Positions 47,102-56,127 of a stretch of DNA of 64,000 bases are shown here, piece by piece; position 1 is the first letter of the stretch; each line of letters opens with the position of its first letter. Under the pieces are notes generated by a model. That model was given only the letters and a program-made list of their open reading frames with translations, had not been told where the DNA came from and did not search any database. The position numbers were made by a program, and so were the translations under genes. This stretch comes from Polynucleobacter sp. 30F-ANTBAC. Its GTDB lineage: Bacteria > Pseudomonadota > Gammaproteobacteria > Burkholderiales > Burkholderiaceae. The DNA lies in NCBI RefSeq assembly GCF_018882385.1, contig NZ_JACVON010000002.1, forward strand, positions 310,001 through 374,000, written 5' to 3'.

Positions 47102-49963
47102 TTAAGCAATGTGGCGAGTTTCGCCGCTACCGAAAAGATTGCTGGTGCAACGACCGCACAAACTAGGATGTTGCTCATCATGGCCCACATCATCTCGATA
47201 GTGCCAGCAGCGACCGCATTTTTGATGTTCAGATGAGCGGACGACAACCTGTAATTCTGTAGCATCTGCTTTTGCTTCAATGGTGGCACTCGATGTGATG
47301 GTGATGAAGCGCAGATCCTCACCCAGTGAAGCTAGTAATGCAGCATCTGCACTTGGTGCAATGATGTGGATCTCTGCTTGAAGAGAGGATCCGACCTTGC
47401 CAGCTTCTCGTTCAAACTCAATCGCTTTTGTGATGTCTGAGCGCATCGCTCGGATGCGATCCCACTTAACTAAAAGTTCTGCCGCATTGCCAATGTTTGG
47501 CAGTTGATGGAACTCTTCAGTAAAAATGGTGTCTTTGCTATTGGTTTGATGATCAAAGATCTTCCAAGCTTCTTCTGCAGTAAATGACAAGAATGGTGCC
47601 ATCAATCTTAGGAAAGATTGGGTGATGTGGAATAAAGCATTTTGAGCGGAACGTCTGGCTGTTGCATCGGCTGGCAATGTATACAGACGATCTTTGAGGA
47701 TGTCTAAATAGAATCCACCCATATCTTCAGAGCAGAAGGTCATCAATCGAGATACCGCTGGATGGAATTCATATTTATCGTAATGCGCCATCAAATCTTT
47801 TTGAACAGAAGCAGTGAGGGCTAATGCATATTGGTCAATCTCTAACCAATCCTTGCTATCCATATGGTGCTGTTTGATATCAAAGTCAGATAAGTTGGCC
47901 AATAAGAATCGCAATGTATTTCGGATGCGACGGTAGCTTTCAACAACGCGCTTCAGAATTTCATCAGAGATGGTCATTTCGCCTGAGTAATCTGTTGATG
48001 CAACCCATAGACGAATAATTTCAGCGCCCATCTTGTCAGCCACTTCTTGAGGGGCGATCACATTGCCAATCGATTTACTCATCTTGCGTCCCTGACCGTC
48101 GACCGTGAAGCCGTGTGTCAGAAGTGCTTTATAAGGTGGTTTGCCATCTAACATGGCGCCGGTTAAAAGTGATGAGTGGAACCAACCACGATGTTGATCT
48201 GAGCCTTCTAGGTAAAGATCTGCCCAACGGCCTTCCGGGTTGTCTCTAGATGCATCGGATAAGGTTGAGGCGTGAGAGCCACGAATCACGTGCCAGTGCG
48301 TTGTGCCTGAGTCAAACCAAACGTCCAAGGTATCTTTATTTTTTTCATACATGGCGGCTTCATCGCCAAGCAATTCTTGAACATCCATGGCTTGCCATGC
48401 TTCGATGCCTTCTTTTTCAACTCGAGCGGCAACTTTTTCAAGTAACTCAGGTGTGCGAGGATGAGGCTCACCCGTTTCCTTATGTACCAAAAAGGCCATG
48501 GGGACACCCCATTGACGTTGTCTTGATAGGGTCCAATCTGGGCGATTAGCAATCATGCTGCTTAAGCGCTGCTTACCCCATGCCGGGAAGAATTCAGTTG
48601 TCTCAATACCGGCTAGAGCTGTTTCACGAAGACTGGCCCCTTCATGCGGTTTTTTATCCATGCTCGCAAACCATTGCGCTGTAGCGCGATAGACGACCGG
48701 AGTTTTATGTCTCCAGCAGTGCATGTAAGAGTGATTGAGTTTGGCTGAGTGAAGCAATGAGCCTGCCTGTTGAAGCGTCTCAACAATTTGAGGGTTGGCC
48801 TTCCAGATGGACAAGCCTGCAAACAAAGGCAACCAAGAAGCGTAAACGCCATCGCCCATCACGGGGTTCAAAATATCTTGATCTTTAAGCCCGTTTGATT
48901 TGCATGACTTAAAGTCTTCTTCACCATAAGCTGGTGCGCAGTGCACTAAGCCAGTACCGCTATCGATTGTGACGTAATCAGCCAAGTAAATAGGTGATCG
49001 TCTGTCAAAGCCTTTATCTGCTTTAGCTAATGGGTGATGGAACTCTAGGCCCGCCAGCGCCTGACCCAGGCAAGTGCCAATGACTTGACCTTCTAGTTCA
49101 TAGTCTTTTAAGCAAGCTTCAATGCGATCTTTAGCGAGGATGAGTAATCCTCTCGCGGTATCAACCAATGCGTATTCAATTTCAGGGTGAGCATTGAGTG
49201 CCTGGTTAGAAGGAATGGTCCATGGTGTCGTGGTCCATATCACGGCCATGCCTTCATTTTTAGGTAAGCTACTCAAACCAAAGGCTTTTGCAATCAAGCT
49301 GAGTTGATCTTCTGGGAAAGCAAATCCCACATCAACAGCTAGGTCTACTTTGTCTTGGTATTCCACTTCAGCCTCAGCCAAAGCAGAGCCGCAATCAAAA
49401 CACCAGTTAACTGGTTTTAAGCCTCTATAGACATAGCCTTTTTCAAAAATTTTGCCCAGCGCACGAATTTCATCGGCTTCATTTTTGTAATCCATCGTGA
49501 GGTATGGGTTTTGCCAATCGCCTAAAACACCCAAGCGCTCAAAATCTTTTTTCTGCTTATCGACTTGAACTTGTGCGTAAGCGCGTGCCTTTGCTTGAAC
49601 TTCTGCAGTAGGCAGATGCTTGCCAAACTGTTTTTCAATTTGAATTTCAATCGGCATGCCGTGGCAATCCCAGCCTGGGACATATAGCGCGTCATGACCG
49701 GAAAAGCCTTTGGCTTTAACGATCATATCTTTTAAGATTTTGTTAACAGCATGGCCAATGTGAATATCGCCATTGGCATAAGGAGGGCCATCGTGAAGAA
49801 TAAATTTCTTTTTGCCCGCCTTGGCTTCTCTGATTTTTTGGTAAATCTTTTTTTCTTGCCACTCTTTTACCCAAAGTGGTTCACGTTTGGGTAGATCGCC
49901 CCGCATTGGAAATGCGGTATCAAGTAAGTTAACGGGGTAAGAATTTTTTTTATTTTCAGACAT
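47102..49963 (-). CDS. ileS: Isoleucyl-tRNA synthetase IleS
   Basis: Class I synthetase, 953 residues. The HIGH motif is in [16 protein letters not shown] near residue 65, the editing domain includes [14 protein letters not shown] near residue 240, and KMSKSIGN is near residue 620. The C-terminus has the zinc-binding pairs CGRCW and CGRC at about 922 and 940, as in the E. coli-type enzyme. Its start overlaps ribF by 8 bases, so it is translated from the ribF-ileS-lspA mRNA. Confidence 0.98.
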   Translation of the reverse strand: MSENKKNSYPVNLLDTAFPMRGDLPKREPLWVKEWQEKKIYQKIREAKAGKKKFILHDGPPYANGDIHIGHAVNKILKDMIVKAKGFSGHDALYVPGWDCHGMPIEIQIEKQFGKHLPTAEVQAKARAYAQVQVDKQKKDFERLGVLGDWQNPYLTMDYKNEADEIRALGKIFEKGYVYRGLKPVNWCFDCGSALAEAEVEYQDKVDLAVDVGFAFPEDQLSLIAKAFGLSSLPKNEGMAVIWTTTPWTIPSNQALNAHPEIEYALVDTARGLLILAKDRIEACLKDYELEGQVIGTCLGQALAGLEFHHPLAKADKGFDRRSPIYLADYVTIDSGTGLVHCAPAYGEEDFKSCKSNGLKDQDILNPVMGDGVYASWLPLFAGLSIWKANPQIVETLQQAGSLLHSAKLNHSYMHCWRHKTPVVYRATAQWFASMDKKPHEGASLRETALAGIETTEFFPAWGKQRLSSMIANRPDWTLSRQRQWGVPMAFLVHKETGEPHPRTPELLEKVAARVEKEGIEAWQAMDVQELLGDEAAMYEKNKDTLDVWFDSGTTHWHVIRGSHASTLSDASRDNPEGRWADLYLEGSDQHRGWFHSSLLTGAMLDGKPPYKALLTHGFTVDGQGRKMSKSIGNVIAPQEVADKMGAEIIRLWVASTDYSGEMTISDEILKRVVESYRRIRNTLRFLLANLSDFDIKQHHMDSKDWLEIDQYALALTASVQKDLMAHYDKYEFHPAVSRLMTFCSEDMGGFYLDILKDRLYTLPADATARRSAQNALFHITQSFLRLMAPFLSFTAEEAWKIFDHQTNSKDTIFTEEFHQLPNIGNAAELLVKWDRIRAMRSDITKAIEFEREAGKVGSSLQAEIHIIAPSADAALLASLGEDLRFITITSSATIEAKADATELQVVVRSSEHQKCGRCWHYRDDVGHDEQHPSLCGRCTSNLFGSGETRHIA

Positions 49964-50906
49964 GGTCGGTTATTTCAAAGTAATTTTTTGCTATAGCTGC
50001 ATCTTGGTTGATGGCGTTTTGTAATGTTTCCAAATCGTTGTATTTTTCTTCATCTCTTATTTTCTCAATCAATTCGATGCGCACTAATTTTCCGTACACA
50101 AATTGTTTGAAATTAAAGATATGAACTTCTAGTAAGTATCTTCCTGAATCATCAACCGTAGGTCTTTGACCAAGGCTTGCAACAGCTGGTAATGGATTGT
50201 CGCTTAAGCCGTGTACTTGTGCGATAAAAATACCTTGTGCGGCAGGCTTTCTTGGATGTGTTTTATTAGCCAAAGAGATATTCAAGGTAGGGAAGCCCAA
50301 GGTGCGGCCTAATTTCTGACCGTGGAGCACGTGACCGCTCAGCATGTAGGGTCTACCTAATAATTGGCGAGCTAACTTGAGGTTTCCTTGGGCTAGGGAG
50401 CTTCTGGTAGCTGAACTGGAAATGCGTACTTGATTTTCCTCAAGAGTGGGCATACTCGCCACGCTAAATCCATACTGGATCCCAGCTTCAACTAAGCTGG
50501 AGAAATTACCAGCTCTTTTAGCTCCATAGTGAAAGTCATCGCCGATCAAGATGGATTGCACTTGCAATCCATCGACTAAGATATTTTTAACAAATTCTTC
50601 GGGGCTCAGATTGGCAAAGTCTTGATTGAAGTGAATCACCCACACTTTATCAATACCCACTTCAGCAAGTGCTTCTAGCTTATCTCGCAAACTTAAAATT
50701 CTTGCAGGAGCTTTTTCTGGGGCAAAGTATTCAATAGGGTGAGGCTCAAAGGTCATCACGCAAGATGGAATATTTTGTTCTTTTGCTGTTTCAACTAATT
50801 TTTTGAGCAATGCCTGATGCCCCCGATGCACGCCATCAAAATTACCGATGGTTAGGGCGCAGGGGGTCCAATTTGCGACAGGAGGGATGCCTCTAATTAC
50901 TTTCAC
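49956..50906 (-). CDS. ribF: Bifunctional riboflavin kinase/FAD synthetase RibF (GTG start)
   Basis: Makes FMN and FAD from riboflavin. The FAD-synthetase nucleotidyltransferase motif [13 protein letters not shown] is at residues 20-32, and [13 protein letters not shown] near residue 166; the riboflavin kinase domain has [13 protein letters not shown] near residue 205. 316 residues. Starts at GTG (50906) without a visible Shine-Dalgarno; TATAAT on the minus strand (50924-50919) lies 12 bases before it. First gene of the ribF-ileS-lspA-coaBC-dut run. Confidence 0.96.
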   Translation of the reverse strand: MKVIRGIPPVANWTPCALTIGNFDGVHRGHQALLKKLVETAKEQNIPSCVMTFEPHPIEYFAPEKAPARILSLRDKLEALAEVGIDKVWVIHFNQDFANLSPEEFVKNILVDGLQVQSILIGDDFHYGAKRAGNFSSLVEAGIQYGFSVASMPTLEENQVRISSSATRSSLAQGNLKLARQLLGRPYMLSGHVLHGQKLGRTLGFPTLNISLANKTHPRKPAAQGIFIAQVHGLSDNPLPAVASLGQRPTVDDSGRYLLEVHIFNFKQFVYGKLVRIELIEKIRDEEKYNDLETLQNAINQDAAIAKNYFEITDHV

Positions 50907-50918
50907 GTTACGGTATGA

Positions 50919-50926
50919 ATTATATT
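50919..50926. promoter_or_regulatory. Overlapping divergent -10 boxes for ribF and purN
   Basis: The minus strand reads TATAAT (50924-50919) towards ribF; the plus strand reads TATATT (50921-50926) towards purN, 7 bases before its ATG. The two boxes overlap, so the promoters may compete. Neither has a strong -35. Confidence 0.45.
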
Positions 50927-50933
50927 GGTGGGC

Positions 50934-51572
50934 ATGACTTCAATTGTTATTCTTATTTCAGGACGTGGTTCCAATATGGAAGCCATCGTTCGTGCCGCTC
51001 AAAAAGAGGCCTGGCCAGCTAAAATTTCAGCGGTTATTTCGAACCGTCCAGACGCTGGAGGCCTTGATTTTGCTAGGTCTCACAACATTCCAGCCGAGTC
51101 TTTGGATCATCGCCAGTTCGAAAGTCGACAGGCGTTTGATGCCGCATTAATCAAGCTAATTGATACGTATCAGCCTGATTTGGTGGTTTTGGCTGGGTTT
51201 ATGAGGATCTTGACGGCCGACTTTGTGCAGCATTACGAGGGTCGCTTACTCAATATTCACCCCTCTTTATTGCCGCTTTTCCCAGGTTTGGCGACTCATG
51301 AGCAGGCTTTGGAGGCTGGTGTGCAAGAGCATGGGGCAACCGTCCACTTTGTCACTGAGGCTCTAGATCATGGTCCGATCGTCCTTCAGGCCTCTGTTCC
51401 AGTGGTTTCTGGGGACACTCCGGACACCCTGGCGCAGCGTGTTTTAAAACAAGAGCACATCATTTATCCTCGCGCTGTGCGCTGGTTCATTGATAATCGC
51501 ATTTCTATTGATCAAAACCGCGTTTTGGTTAGTCCACCAGAGTCTCAGTTACTCGTATCGCAGGATAAGTAA
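50934..51572 (+). CDS. purN: Phosphoribosylglycinamide formyltransferase PurN
   Basis: Folate-dependent GAR transformylase, the third step of purine synthesis. LISGRGSNMEAIV is near residue 7, and the catalytic segment has LLNIHPSLLPLFPG near residue 105 with HGATVHFVTEALDHGPIV near residue 132. I use the ATG at 50934 rather than TTG 50925, since TATATT covers the latter. 212 residues. The RsmB-type gene follows after 4 bases. Confidence 0.97.
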   Translation: MTSIVILISGRGSNMEAIVRAAQKEAWPAKISAVISNRPDAGGLDFARSHNIPAESLDHRQFESRQAFDAALIKLIDTYQPDLVVLAGFMRILTADFVQHYEGRLLNIHPSLLPLFPGLATHEQALEAGVQEHGATVHFVTEALDHGPIVLQASVPVVSGDTPDTLAQRVLKQEHIIYPRAVRWFIDNRISIDQNRVLVSPPESQLLVSQDK

Positions 51573-51576
51573 ATTA

Positions 51577-52938
51577 ATGGCTATTGATTCAAAAGCCGTG
51601 GCCTCAAGGGCAAAAGCCTTGCCACAACACGTTGAGCATCTATCTGTTGTTATTGCAGAGTTAATGCGTTTTGCCCACCCAGCTGACATGGTTGTTAGCC
51701 GCTATTTCCGTTCTCAACCCCGTTTGGGTAATCGAGATCGCGCTTTAATTGCTGAGGCGTCGTTTGCATTTATTCGTCGTAAGACGGAGATTTCTCAGTT
51801 TGCTGAGAGTGGGGCAGGTCCTTTGGGTCGTCGCTTAGCCCTGTTAGCTCTATTTGTCACTCTGATTGAGAGTGGTTTAGGTACTGGTAATCGCGCCGAG
51901 AGCGCCTTAGCGGACTTGGCCTTTGTGGTTCAGCCAAATGAGGTTGAGTGGCTCAAGCGTTTTGGCATGATTGAACGCGACACTTTGGCGGTATTGACCC
52001 GGGTTAATCTGCCTGAATGGATTTGGAGTGCGTTAGGCTCATCCGTTCCTAAAAATGAATGCTTACCTTTGGCAGAAGCGATGCTCAAGGCTGCGCCTTT
52101 GGATTTACGTGTCAACACCATCAAAGCTCAGCGAGAAGAGCTTCTAGCCCTTTTAAATGACCTTGGTGGCCGTTACACGGCTGAACCGACACCCTACGCA
52201 CCAAATGGAGTGCGTTTAAAGGGTAAGCCTGCCTTACAAACTCAAGAATTCTTCAAAAAAGGGTTGGTTGAAGTTCAAGATGAGGGTAGTCAGCTACTAA
52301 GTATGCTTTTAGAGCCTAAACGTGGTGAGATGGTGGTGGATTTCTGTGCTGGTGCTGGCGGTAAAACCCTATCCCTTGGTGCCATGATGCGATCCAGTGG
52401 CCGACTATATGCCTTTGATGTGTCAGAGAAGCGCTTAGCTAACTTGAAGCCTCGTCTAGCCAAGAGTGGCTTGTCGAACGTGCATCCAGTATGGATTGAT
52501 AATGAAAATGATGCCAAGGTGAAGCGCTTGGCGGGCAAGATTGATCGTGTCTTAGTCGATGCGCCCTGTAGCGGTTTAGGGACTTTGCGTCGCAATCCAG
52601 ACTTAAAGTGGCGCCAATCTCCTCAAAGTGTTGCTGAATTGACTCAAAAACAGCTTTCTATTCTGACCTCAGCGGCTCGCTTGTTAAAACCAGGTGGTCG
52701 CATCGTGTATGCAACCTGCAGTTTGATTCAGCAAGAAAACCAAGGTGTGGTCGAGGCTTTTTTAGCTAAAAATGAGAATTTTGAGCTAAAAGATCCTAAA
52801 GATGTACTAAAAGGCAGCTTCCCAATGATGGGTGATTTGCCAATTGGAGCAAGCGAAGGATCCAGTTACTGGCAGCTATTCCCGCATATTCACGGCACGG
52901 ATGGCTTTTTTGGCGCCATCTTAGAGAGAAAAGCCTAA
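51577..52938 (+). CDS. RsmB/NOP family RNA 5-methylcytosine methyltransferase
   Basis: A 453-residue SAM-dependent RNA m5C methyltransferase. The SAM-binding region has DFCAGAGGKTLSLGAMM near residue 255; the two family cysteines are in DAPCSGLGTLRRNPD near residue 328 and YATCSLIQQENQ near residue 378. The N-terminus contains a helical region (RDRALIAEASFAFIRRK) resembling the RsmB NusB-like domain. Likely substrate is 16S rRNA, though RsmB and RsmF cannot be separated here. The start at 51577 gives MAIDSKAV with AGGATAAG before it; the frame is open further upstream, inside purN. Confidence 0.9.
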   Translation: MAIDSKAVASRAKALPQHVEHLSVVIAELMRFAHPADMVVSRYFRSQPRLGNRDRALIAEASFAFIRRKTEISQFAESGAGPLGRRLALLALFVTLIESGLGTGNRAESALADLAFVVQPNEVEWLKRFGMIERDTLAVLTRVNLPEWIWSALGSSVPKNECLPLAEAMLKAAPLDLRVNTIKAQREELLALLNDLGGRYTAEPTPYAPNGVRLKGKPALQTQEFFKKGLVEVQDEGSQLLSMLLEPKRGEMVVDFCAGAGGKTLSLGAMMRSSGRLYAFDVSEKRLANLKPRLAKSGLSNVHPVWIDNENDAKVKRLAGKIDRVLVDAPCSGLGTLRRNPDLKWRQSPQSVAELTQKQLSILTSAARLLKPGGRIVYATCSLIQQENQGVVEAFLAKNENFELKDPKDVLKGSFPMMGDLPIGASEGSSYWQLFPHIHGTDGFFGAILERKA

Positions 52939-52946
52939 TTTTAGAT

Positions 52947-52980
52947 AATTAACGCTAATTTTTATTAATTGGCGTTAATT
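52947..52980 (+). terminator. AT-rich hairpin after the RsmB-type gene
   Basis: AATTAACGCTAATT (52947-52960) pairs with AATTGGCGTTAATT (52967-52980) with one wobble pair and a 6-base loop, followed by TGTTT. A plausible terminator 8 bases after the stop, although the T-run is short. Confidence 0.55.
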
Positions 52981-53024
52981 TGTTTCTAAAAAACATGATC
53001 TTCATCAAGACTTTTTCACTTCCT

Positions 53025-53053
53025 TTTAAAAAAATCCAAATACTTGTTAAAAT
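53025..53053 (+). promoter_or_regulatory. Desaturase promoter
   Basis: TTTAAA (53025-53030), a 17-base spacer and TAAAAT (53048-53053) with an upstream TG giving an extended -10. It is 32 bases before the ATG, leaving room for the GAGAGGA ribosome binding site. Confidence 0.55.
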
Positions 53054-53085
53054 AGACTCTTAAGTTAATTGAGAGGAACCGCCGC

Positions 53086-54285
53086 ATGGCTTGGTTAGAA
53101 AGTACAAGGGATTTTGTTTTAAACGGTTTGGCTAATGGCTATTTAAATTGGTCATGGTGGCAAGTGCTATTGATCACCTTATTGCTGACCCACATCACTA
53201 TTGCTAGCGTGACGATCTTTTTGCATCGTTGCCAGGCTCATCGCGCATTAGAGTTGCATGCGATCCCCTCTCATTTTTTCCGCTTCTGGTTATGGTTAAC
53301 CACTGGTATGGTAACTAAACAGTGGGCTGCGATTCATCGCAAGCATCACGCTAAGTGCGAAACAGTCGATGATCCTCATAGCCCGCAGATTCTAGGTATC
53401 GAGACAGTCTTATCTCGAGGTGCGGAGTTGTATCGTGCTGAAGCCAAGAACAAAGAAACGATTGAGAAATTTGGTCACGGTACGCCGGATGACTGGATTG
53501 AAAAGAATTTATATTCCAAGTATCAGTGGCAAGGTGTTGCCTTGATGCTCATCATTGATGTGATTCTTTTTGGCGTATTGGGCGTTACTGTATGGGCCGT
53601 TCAGATGTTGTGGATTCCAATTACAGCCGCTGGCATTATTAATGGTATTGGACACTATTGGGGTTATCGCAACTACGACTGCGTGGACGCCTCGACCAAT
53701 GTGTTTCCGTGGGGCATTTTGATTGGTGGCGAAGAGTTACACAATAACCATCATACTTATGCCACTAGCGCTAAGCTATCCAATAAGTGGTACGAGTTTG
53801 ATATTGGTTGGGCTTACATACGAACTTTAGAGATATTGGGATTGGCTACAGTGAAGAAATTGCCTCCTAAGCCTATTCTGACTGAGGTTTCTGCGGCTTC
53901 AGAAAAGACTTTGCAGGCAGTTATTGCTAACCGTTATGAAGTCATGGCGCGTTATTCAAAAGCATTGCGCCAGACCTTTGATGCTGAAGTTGTGCGTGTT
54001 CGTGAATTAGCTAGCCAGTACGGTGATCAGCATCTTTGGTTATACAAAGATGAGGCTAAGTTAACGGCTAATGAGAAGCAGCGCCTTGAAAATCTTATTT
54101 TGACCAATAAGTCAGTCAAGTTAATGGTTGAGATGCGTCGTGAACTTGCTTCATTATGGGAACGTTCACACGTCACGAAAGAGCAGTTAACTGCTCAGTT
54201 ACAAGCTTGGTGCCAAAGAGCTGAGAGCAGCGGCATGACAGGTCTTAAAGACTTCTCATTGCGCCTACGTCGCTATACGATCTAA
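53086..54285 (+). CDS. Fatty acid (acyl) desaturase with an added C-terminal domain
   Basis: Membrane di-iron desaturase. Three histidine boxes: HRCQAH at about residue 47, HRKHH at about 84 and HNNHH at about 219, with membrane helices around residues 25-45, 64-80 and 150-190. This is the Delta-9 acyl desaturase class that introduces a cis double bond and adjusts membrane fluidity. Residues about 280-399 are extra: a helical tail with LTANEKQRLENLI, MRRELASLWE, LQAWCQRAESSGM and LKDFSLRLRRY, which looks like the C-terminus of ISL3-family transposases. Start preceded by GAGAGGA. Confidence 0.9.
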   Translation: MAWLESTRDFVLNGLANGYLNWSWWQVLLITLLLTHITIASVTIFLHRCQAHRALELHAIPSHFFRFWLWLTTGMVTKQWAAIHRKHHAKCETVDDPHSPQILGIETVLSRGAELYRAEAKNKETIEKFGHGTPDDWIEKNLYSKYQWQGVALMLIIDVILFGVLGVTVWAVQMLWIPITAAGIINGIGHYWGYRNYDCVDASTNVFPWGILIGGEELHNNHHTYATSAKLSNKWYEFDIGWAYIRTLEILGLATVKKLPPKPILTEVSAASEKTLQAVIANRYEVMARYSKALRQTFDAEVVRVRELASQYGDQHLWLYKDEAKLTANEKQRLENLILTNKSVKLMVEMRRELASLWERSHVTKEQLTAQLQAWCQRAESSGMTGLKDFSLRLRRYTI

Positions 54286-54335
54286 GTGACTTAAGCGGCT
54301 AACTTCCATTCGAGGTTAGCCCTTAATCAGAAGCA

Positions 54336-54370
54336 AAAAATAAAGCCCGCTAGAAGCGGGCTTTATTTTT
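54336..54370. terminator. Bidirectional terminator between the desaturase gene and rpmG
   Basis: A perfect 15-base-pair stem (54336-54350 with 54356-54370) and a 5-base loop; the core is AAAGCCCGC/GCGGGCTTT with A- and T-rich flanks, so it can stop both converging transcripts. Confidence 0.93.
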
Positions 54371-54384
54371 GAAGCAAAGGTTAA

Positions 54385-54552
54385 TTACTTAATCTTTGTT
54401 TCTTTGTATGAAACGTGCTTACGAGCTTTTGGATCAAACTTCATGATTTCCATTTTCTCAGGCATGTTACGTTTGTTTTTTGTCGTTGTGTAGAAGTGAC
54501 CTGTACCAGCTGTCGACTCTAACTTGATTTTTTCGCGTCCACCTTTAGCCAT
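54385..54552 (-). CDS. rpmG: 50S ribosomal protein L33
   Basis: A 55-residue protein read directly from the sequence: it begins [20 protein letters not shown] and ends VSYKETKIK. It has no cysteine, so it is the zinc-independent (C-minus) form. AAGGAG lies 8 bases before the ATG. It follows rpmB by 11 bases, the usual rpmB-rpmG operon, and ends at a bidirectional terminator. Confidence 0.97.
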   Translation of the reverse strand: MAKGGREKIKLESTAGTGHFYTTTKNKRNMPEKMEIMKFDPKARKHVSYKETKIK

Positions 54553-54563
54553 TTTGCTGCTCC

Positions 54564-54797
54564 TTAGATTTCACCGCGAGCACGCAAATCCGCTAATACA
54601 GCGTCAATGCCTACTTTATCGATCATGCGAAGACCGGCGTTGGCGATGCGTAAGCTCACCCAACGGTTTTCTGATTCAACCCAAAAACGACGATTTTGCA
54701 AGTTTGGCAAAAAGCGACGTTTAGTCTTATTGTTTGCGTGGGAAACATTGTTGCCGACCATCGGCTTCTTCCCTGTGACTTGGCATACTCTCGCCAT
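54564..54797 (-). CDS. rpmB: 50S ribosomal protein L28
   Basis: A 77-residue basic protein of the large subunit, with [33 protein letters not shown] and [16 protein letters not shown]. Only one cysteine, so no zinc ribbon. AAGGAG precedes the ATG. It is followed by rpmG 11 bases downstream. Confidence 0.98.
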   Translation of the reverse strand: MARVCQVTGKKPMVGNNVSHANNKTKRRFLPNLQNRRFWVESENRWVSLRIANAGLRMIDKVGIDAVLADLRARGEI

Positions 54798-54827
54798 GAC
54801 ACGCTCCTTAAAGTGCGAAAAGAAAAG

Positions 54828-54836
54828 ATTGTAGCA
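54828..54836 (-). promoter_or_regulatory. Extended -10 promoter of rpmB-rpmG
   Basis: On the minus strand TG-C-TACAAT (54836-54828) lies 30 bases before the L28 start. The -35 is poor, which is compatible with an extended -10. Confidence 0.55.
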
Positions 54837-54942
54837 GGTGGTTCAAAAGTATTCCACTCTCTTGGGTGTTTATTTACTAATAAATCAAAAAATAATTCAA
54901 ATAAACATTAAATAAAGTTAGTGCTCACTACCGTTTTGATGA

Positions 54943-55620
54943 TTATTTAGGCATTATTTTTAGGTCCATTAAGGATACAGCCCCATGCCTAGCAACGATG
55001 CAGTGGTCAAGCAACTGAATTTCAATTAATTGGAGGGCCTTGTGTAACGAGTGCGTTAAAGTCAGATCTGCCTCACTGGGGTCTAGGTGACCACTTGGGT
55101 GGTTGTGGGCAATGATTAAATAACTGGCATTTCTCAGTAAACATTCTTTAGCAATTTCCCTAATGTGGACGGTTGTTTCATCAATTGACCCTCTAAATAT
55201 CTCGTGACAACTAATTAAGCGGAGATGGTTATCAAGATAGAGGCAGACAAAAACCTCATGTTCTTTGTGACCAATTAAAGAAATTAGGTAGTTTTTTACT
55301 AAACCTGTAGAAGATAAAACATTCTGTTGCTGTAATTTTTCTAGAAAGCTTCTTTGAACCAATTCATAGATCACCTTGAGTTGAGACCACTTGGCCACAC
55401 CAATTCCTTTAAACGGATGTAAATCTTTGTAGCTGGCATTCAAGAGGGCGCTGATCGAGCCAAATTCATTCAGAAGGCGCCTGGATAAGTTTAGAGAGTT
55501 TTCACCCTGGCTACCGGTTCTTAGAAGAATAGCGAGTAGTTCAGCGTCAGTCATGTTGTCTGGCCCGCTAGAAAGCAGCTTCTCCCTAGGACGAGGTCCT
55601 TCTGTGGCTTCATTTTTTAT
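54943..55620 (-). CDS. radC: RadC/UPF0758 family protein, apparent ATA start
   Basis: A JAMM-domain protein linked by name to DNA repair; its function is disputed. N-terminal region with PRPREKLLSSG and TDAELLAILLRTG, then the helix-hairpin-helix part KGIGVAKWSQLK. The metal site HNHPSGHLDPSEAD is near residue 178. From ATA at 55620 the protein would be 225 residues, the normal family length, starting with K-N-E-A. No ATG, GTG or TTG occurs in frame at that place or for a long way upstream; the frame is open through fkpB and ispH antisense. An internal ATG at TDAELL would lose about a dozen conserved residues. Another option is ATT at 55653. Confidence 0.82.
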   Translation of the reverse strand: MKNEATEGPRPREKLLSSGPDNMTDAELLAILLRTGSQGENSLNLSRRLLNEFGSISALLNASYKDLHPFKGIGVAKWSQLKVIYELVQRSFLEKLQQQNVLSSTGLVKNYLISLIGHKEHEVFVCLYLDNHLRLISCHEIFRGSIDETTVHIREIAKECLLRNASYLIIAHNHPSGHLDPSEADLTLTHSLHKALQLIEIQLLDHCIVARHGAVSLMDLKIMPK

Positions 55621-55623
55621 TGT

Positions 55624-55653
55624 TTGAACAGATTTCTCAAGGGTAGTTAAAAT
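55624..55653 (+). promoter_or_regulatory. Promoter of the FKBP gene
   Basis: TTGAAC (55624-55629), an 18-base spacer and TAAAAT (55648-55653), 6 bases before the second ATG (55660). This predicts a leaderless mRNA. It overlaps the 5' end of the divergent radC frame. Confidence 0.5.
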
Positions 55654-55656
55654 GGC

Positions 55657-56124
55657 ATGATGACGAATACAAATGTGGCCGGCGGTGCCGTAGTTACCGC
55701 AACATCTTTCTTGACTCTGAACTATCGGATCATCCTTCCTGAGGGCGGTGATTTGATCAATACTTTTGAGGATAAGCCCGCGACTTTGATGATGGGCACA
55801 GGACAGTTCTCTCCGAGTTTGGAAGAGGTCATGATTGGTATGGCTGATGGCGAAAGAAAAACTTTCACGTTGGAGCCTGAGGCTGCATTTGGCGTAAAGA
55901 ATCCAGATTTGATCAGAGAGATTTCTTTGGCAACATTGAAAGAAAATAGTTCGCCAGAAGAAGAGTATTTGCCTGGCGATATGATTGAGTTCAATGCGCC
56001 TAATGGCGCAAAGTATTCTGGCACATTGGTGTCTATTAATGAAGATTCGGCCATGTTTGATTTCAATCATCCATTGGCTGGAAAAACAATTCAGTTTGAA
56101 GTTGAAATCATAGGCATTCTTTAA
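55657..56124 (+). CDS. FKBP-type peptidyl-prolyl isomerase (FkpB/SlpA-like)
   Basis: A small peptidyl-prolyl isomerase of the FKBP/SlyD class, about 154 residues. Core segments GTGQFSPSLEEVMIGMADGERKTF, EPEAAFGVKNPDL and FDFNHPLAGKTIQFEVEIIGI (the HPLAG motif is typical). It lies 3 bases before ispH, the conserved fkpB-ispH pair. Start could be ATG 55657 or 55660; the -10 box favours 55660. Divergent from radC. Confidence 0.92.
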   Translation: MMTNTNVAGGAVVTATSFLTLNYRIILPEGGDLINTFEDKPATLMMGTGQFSPSLEEVMIGMADGERKTFTLEPEAAFGVKNPDLIREISLATLKENSSPEEEYLPGDMIEFNAPNGAKYSGTLVSINEDSAMFDFNHPLAGKTIQFEVEIIGIL

Positions 56125-56127
56125 TAA

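Noticed and set aside
54798..54942. Small RNA or small gene in the radC-rpmB gap
   Set aside because: The 145 bases are AT-rich; I see the rpmB promoter but no stable hairpin with a T-run and no convincing short frame.
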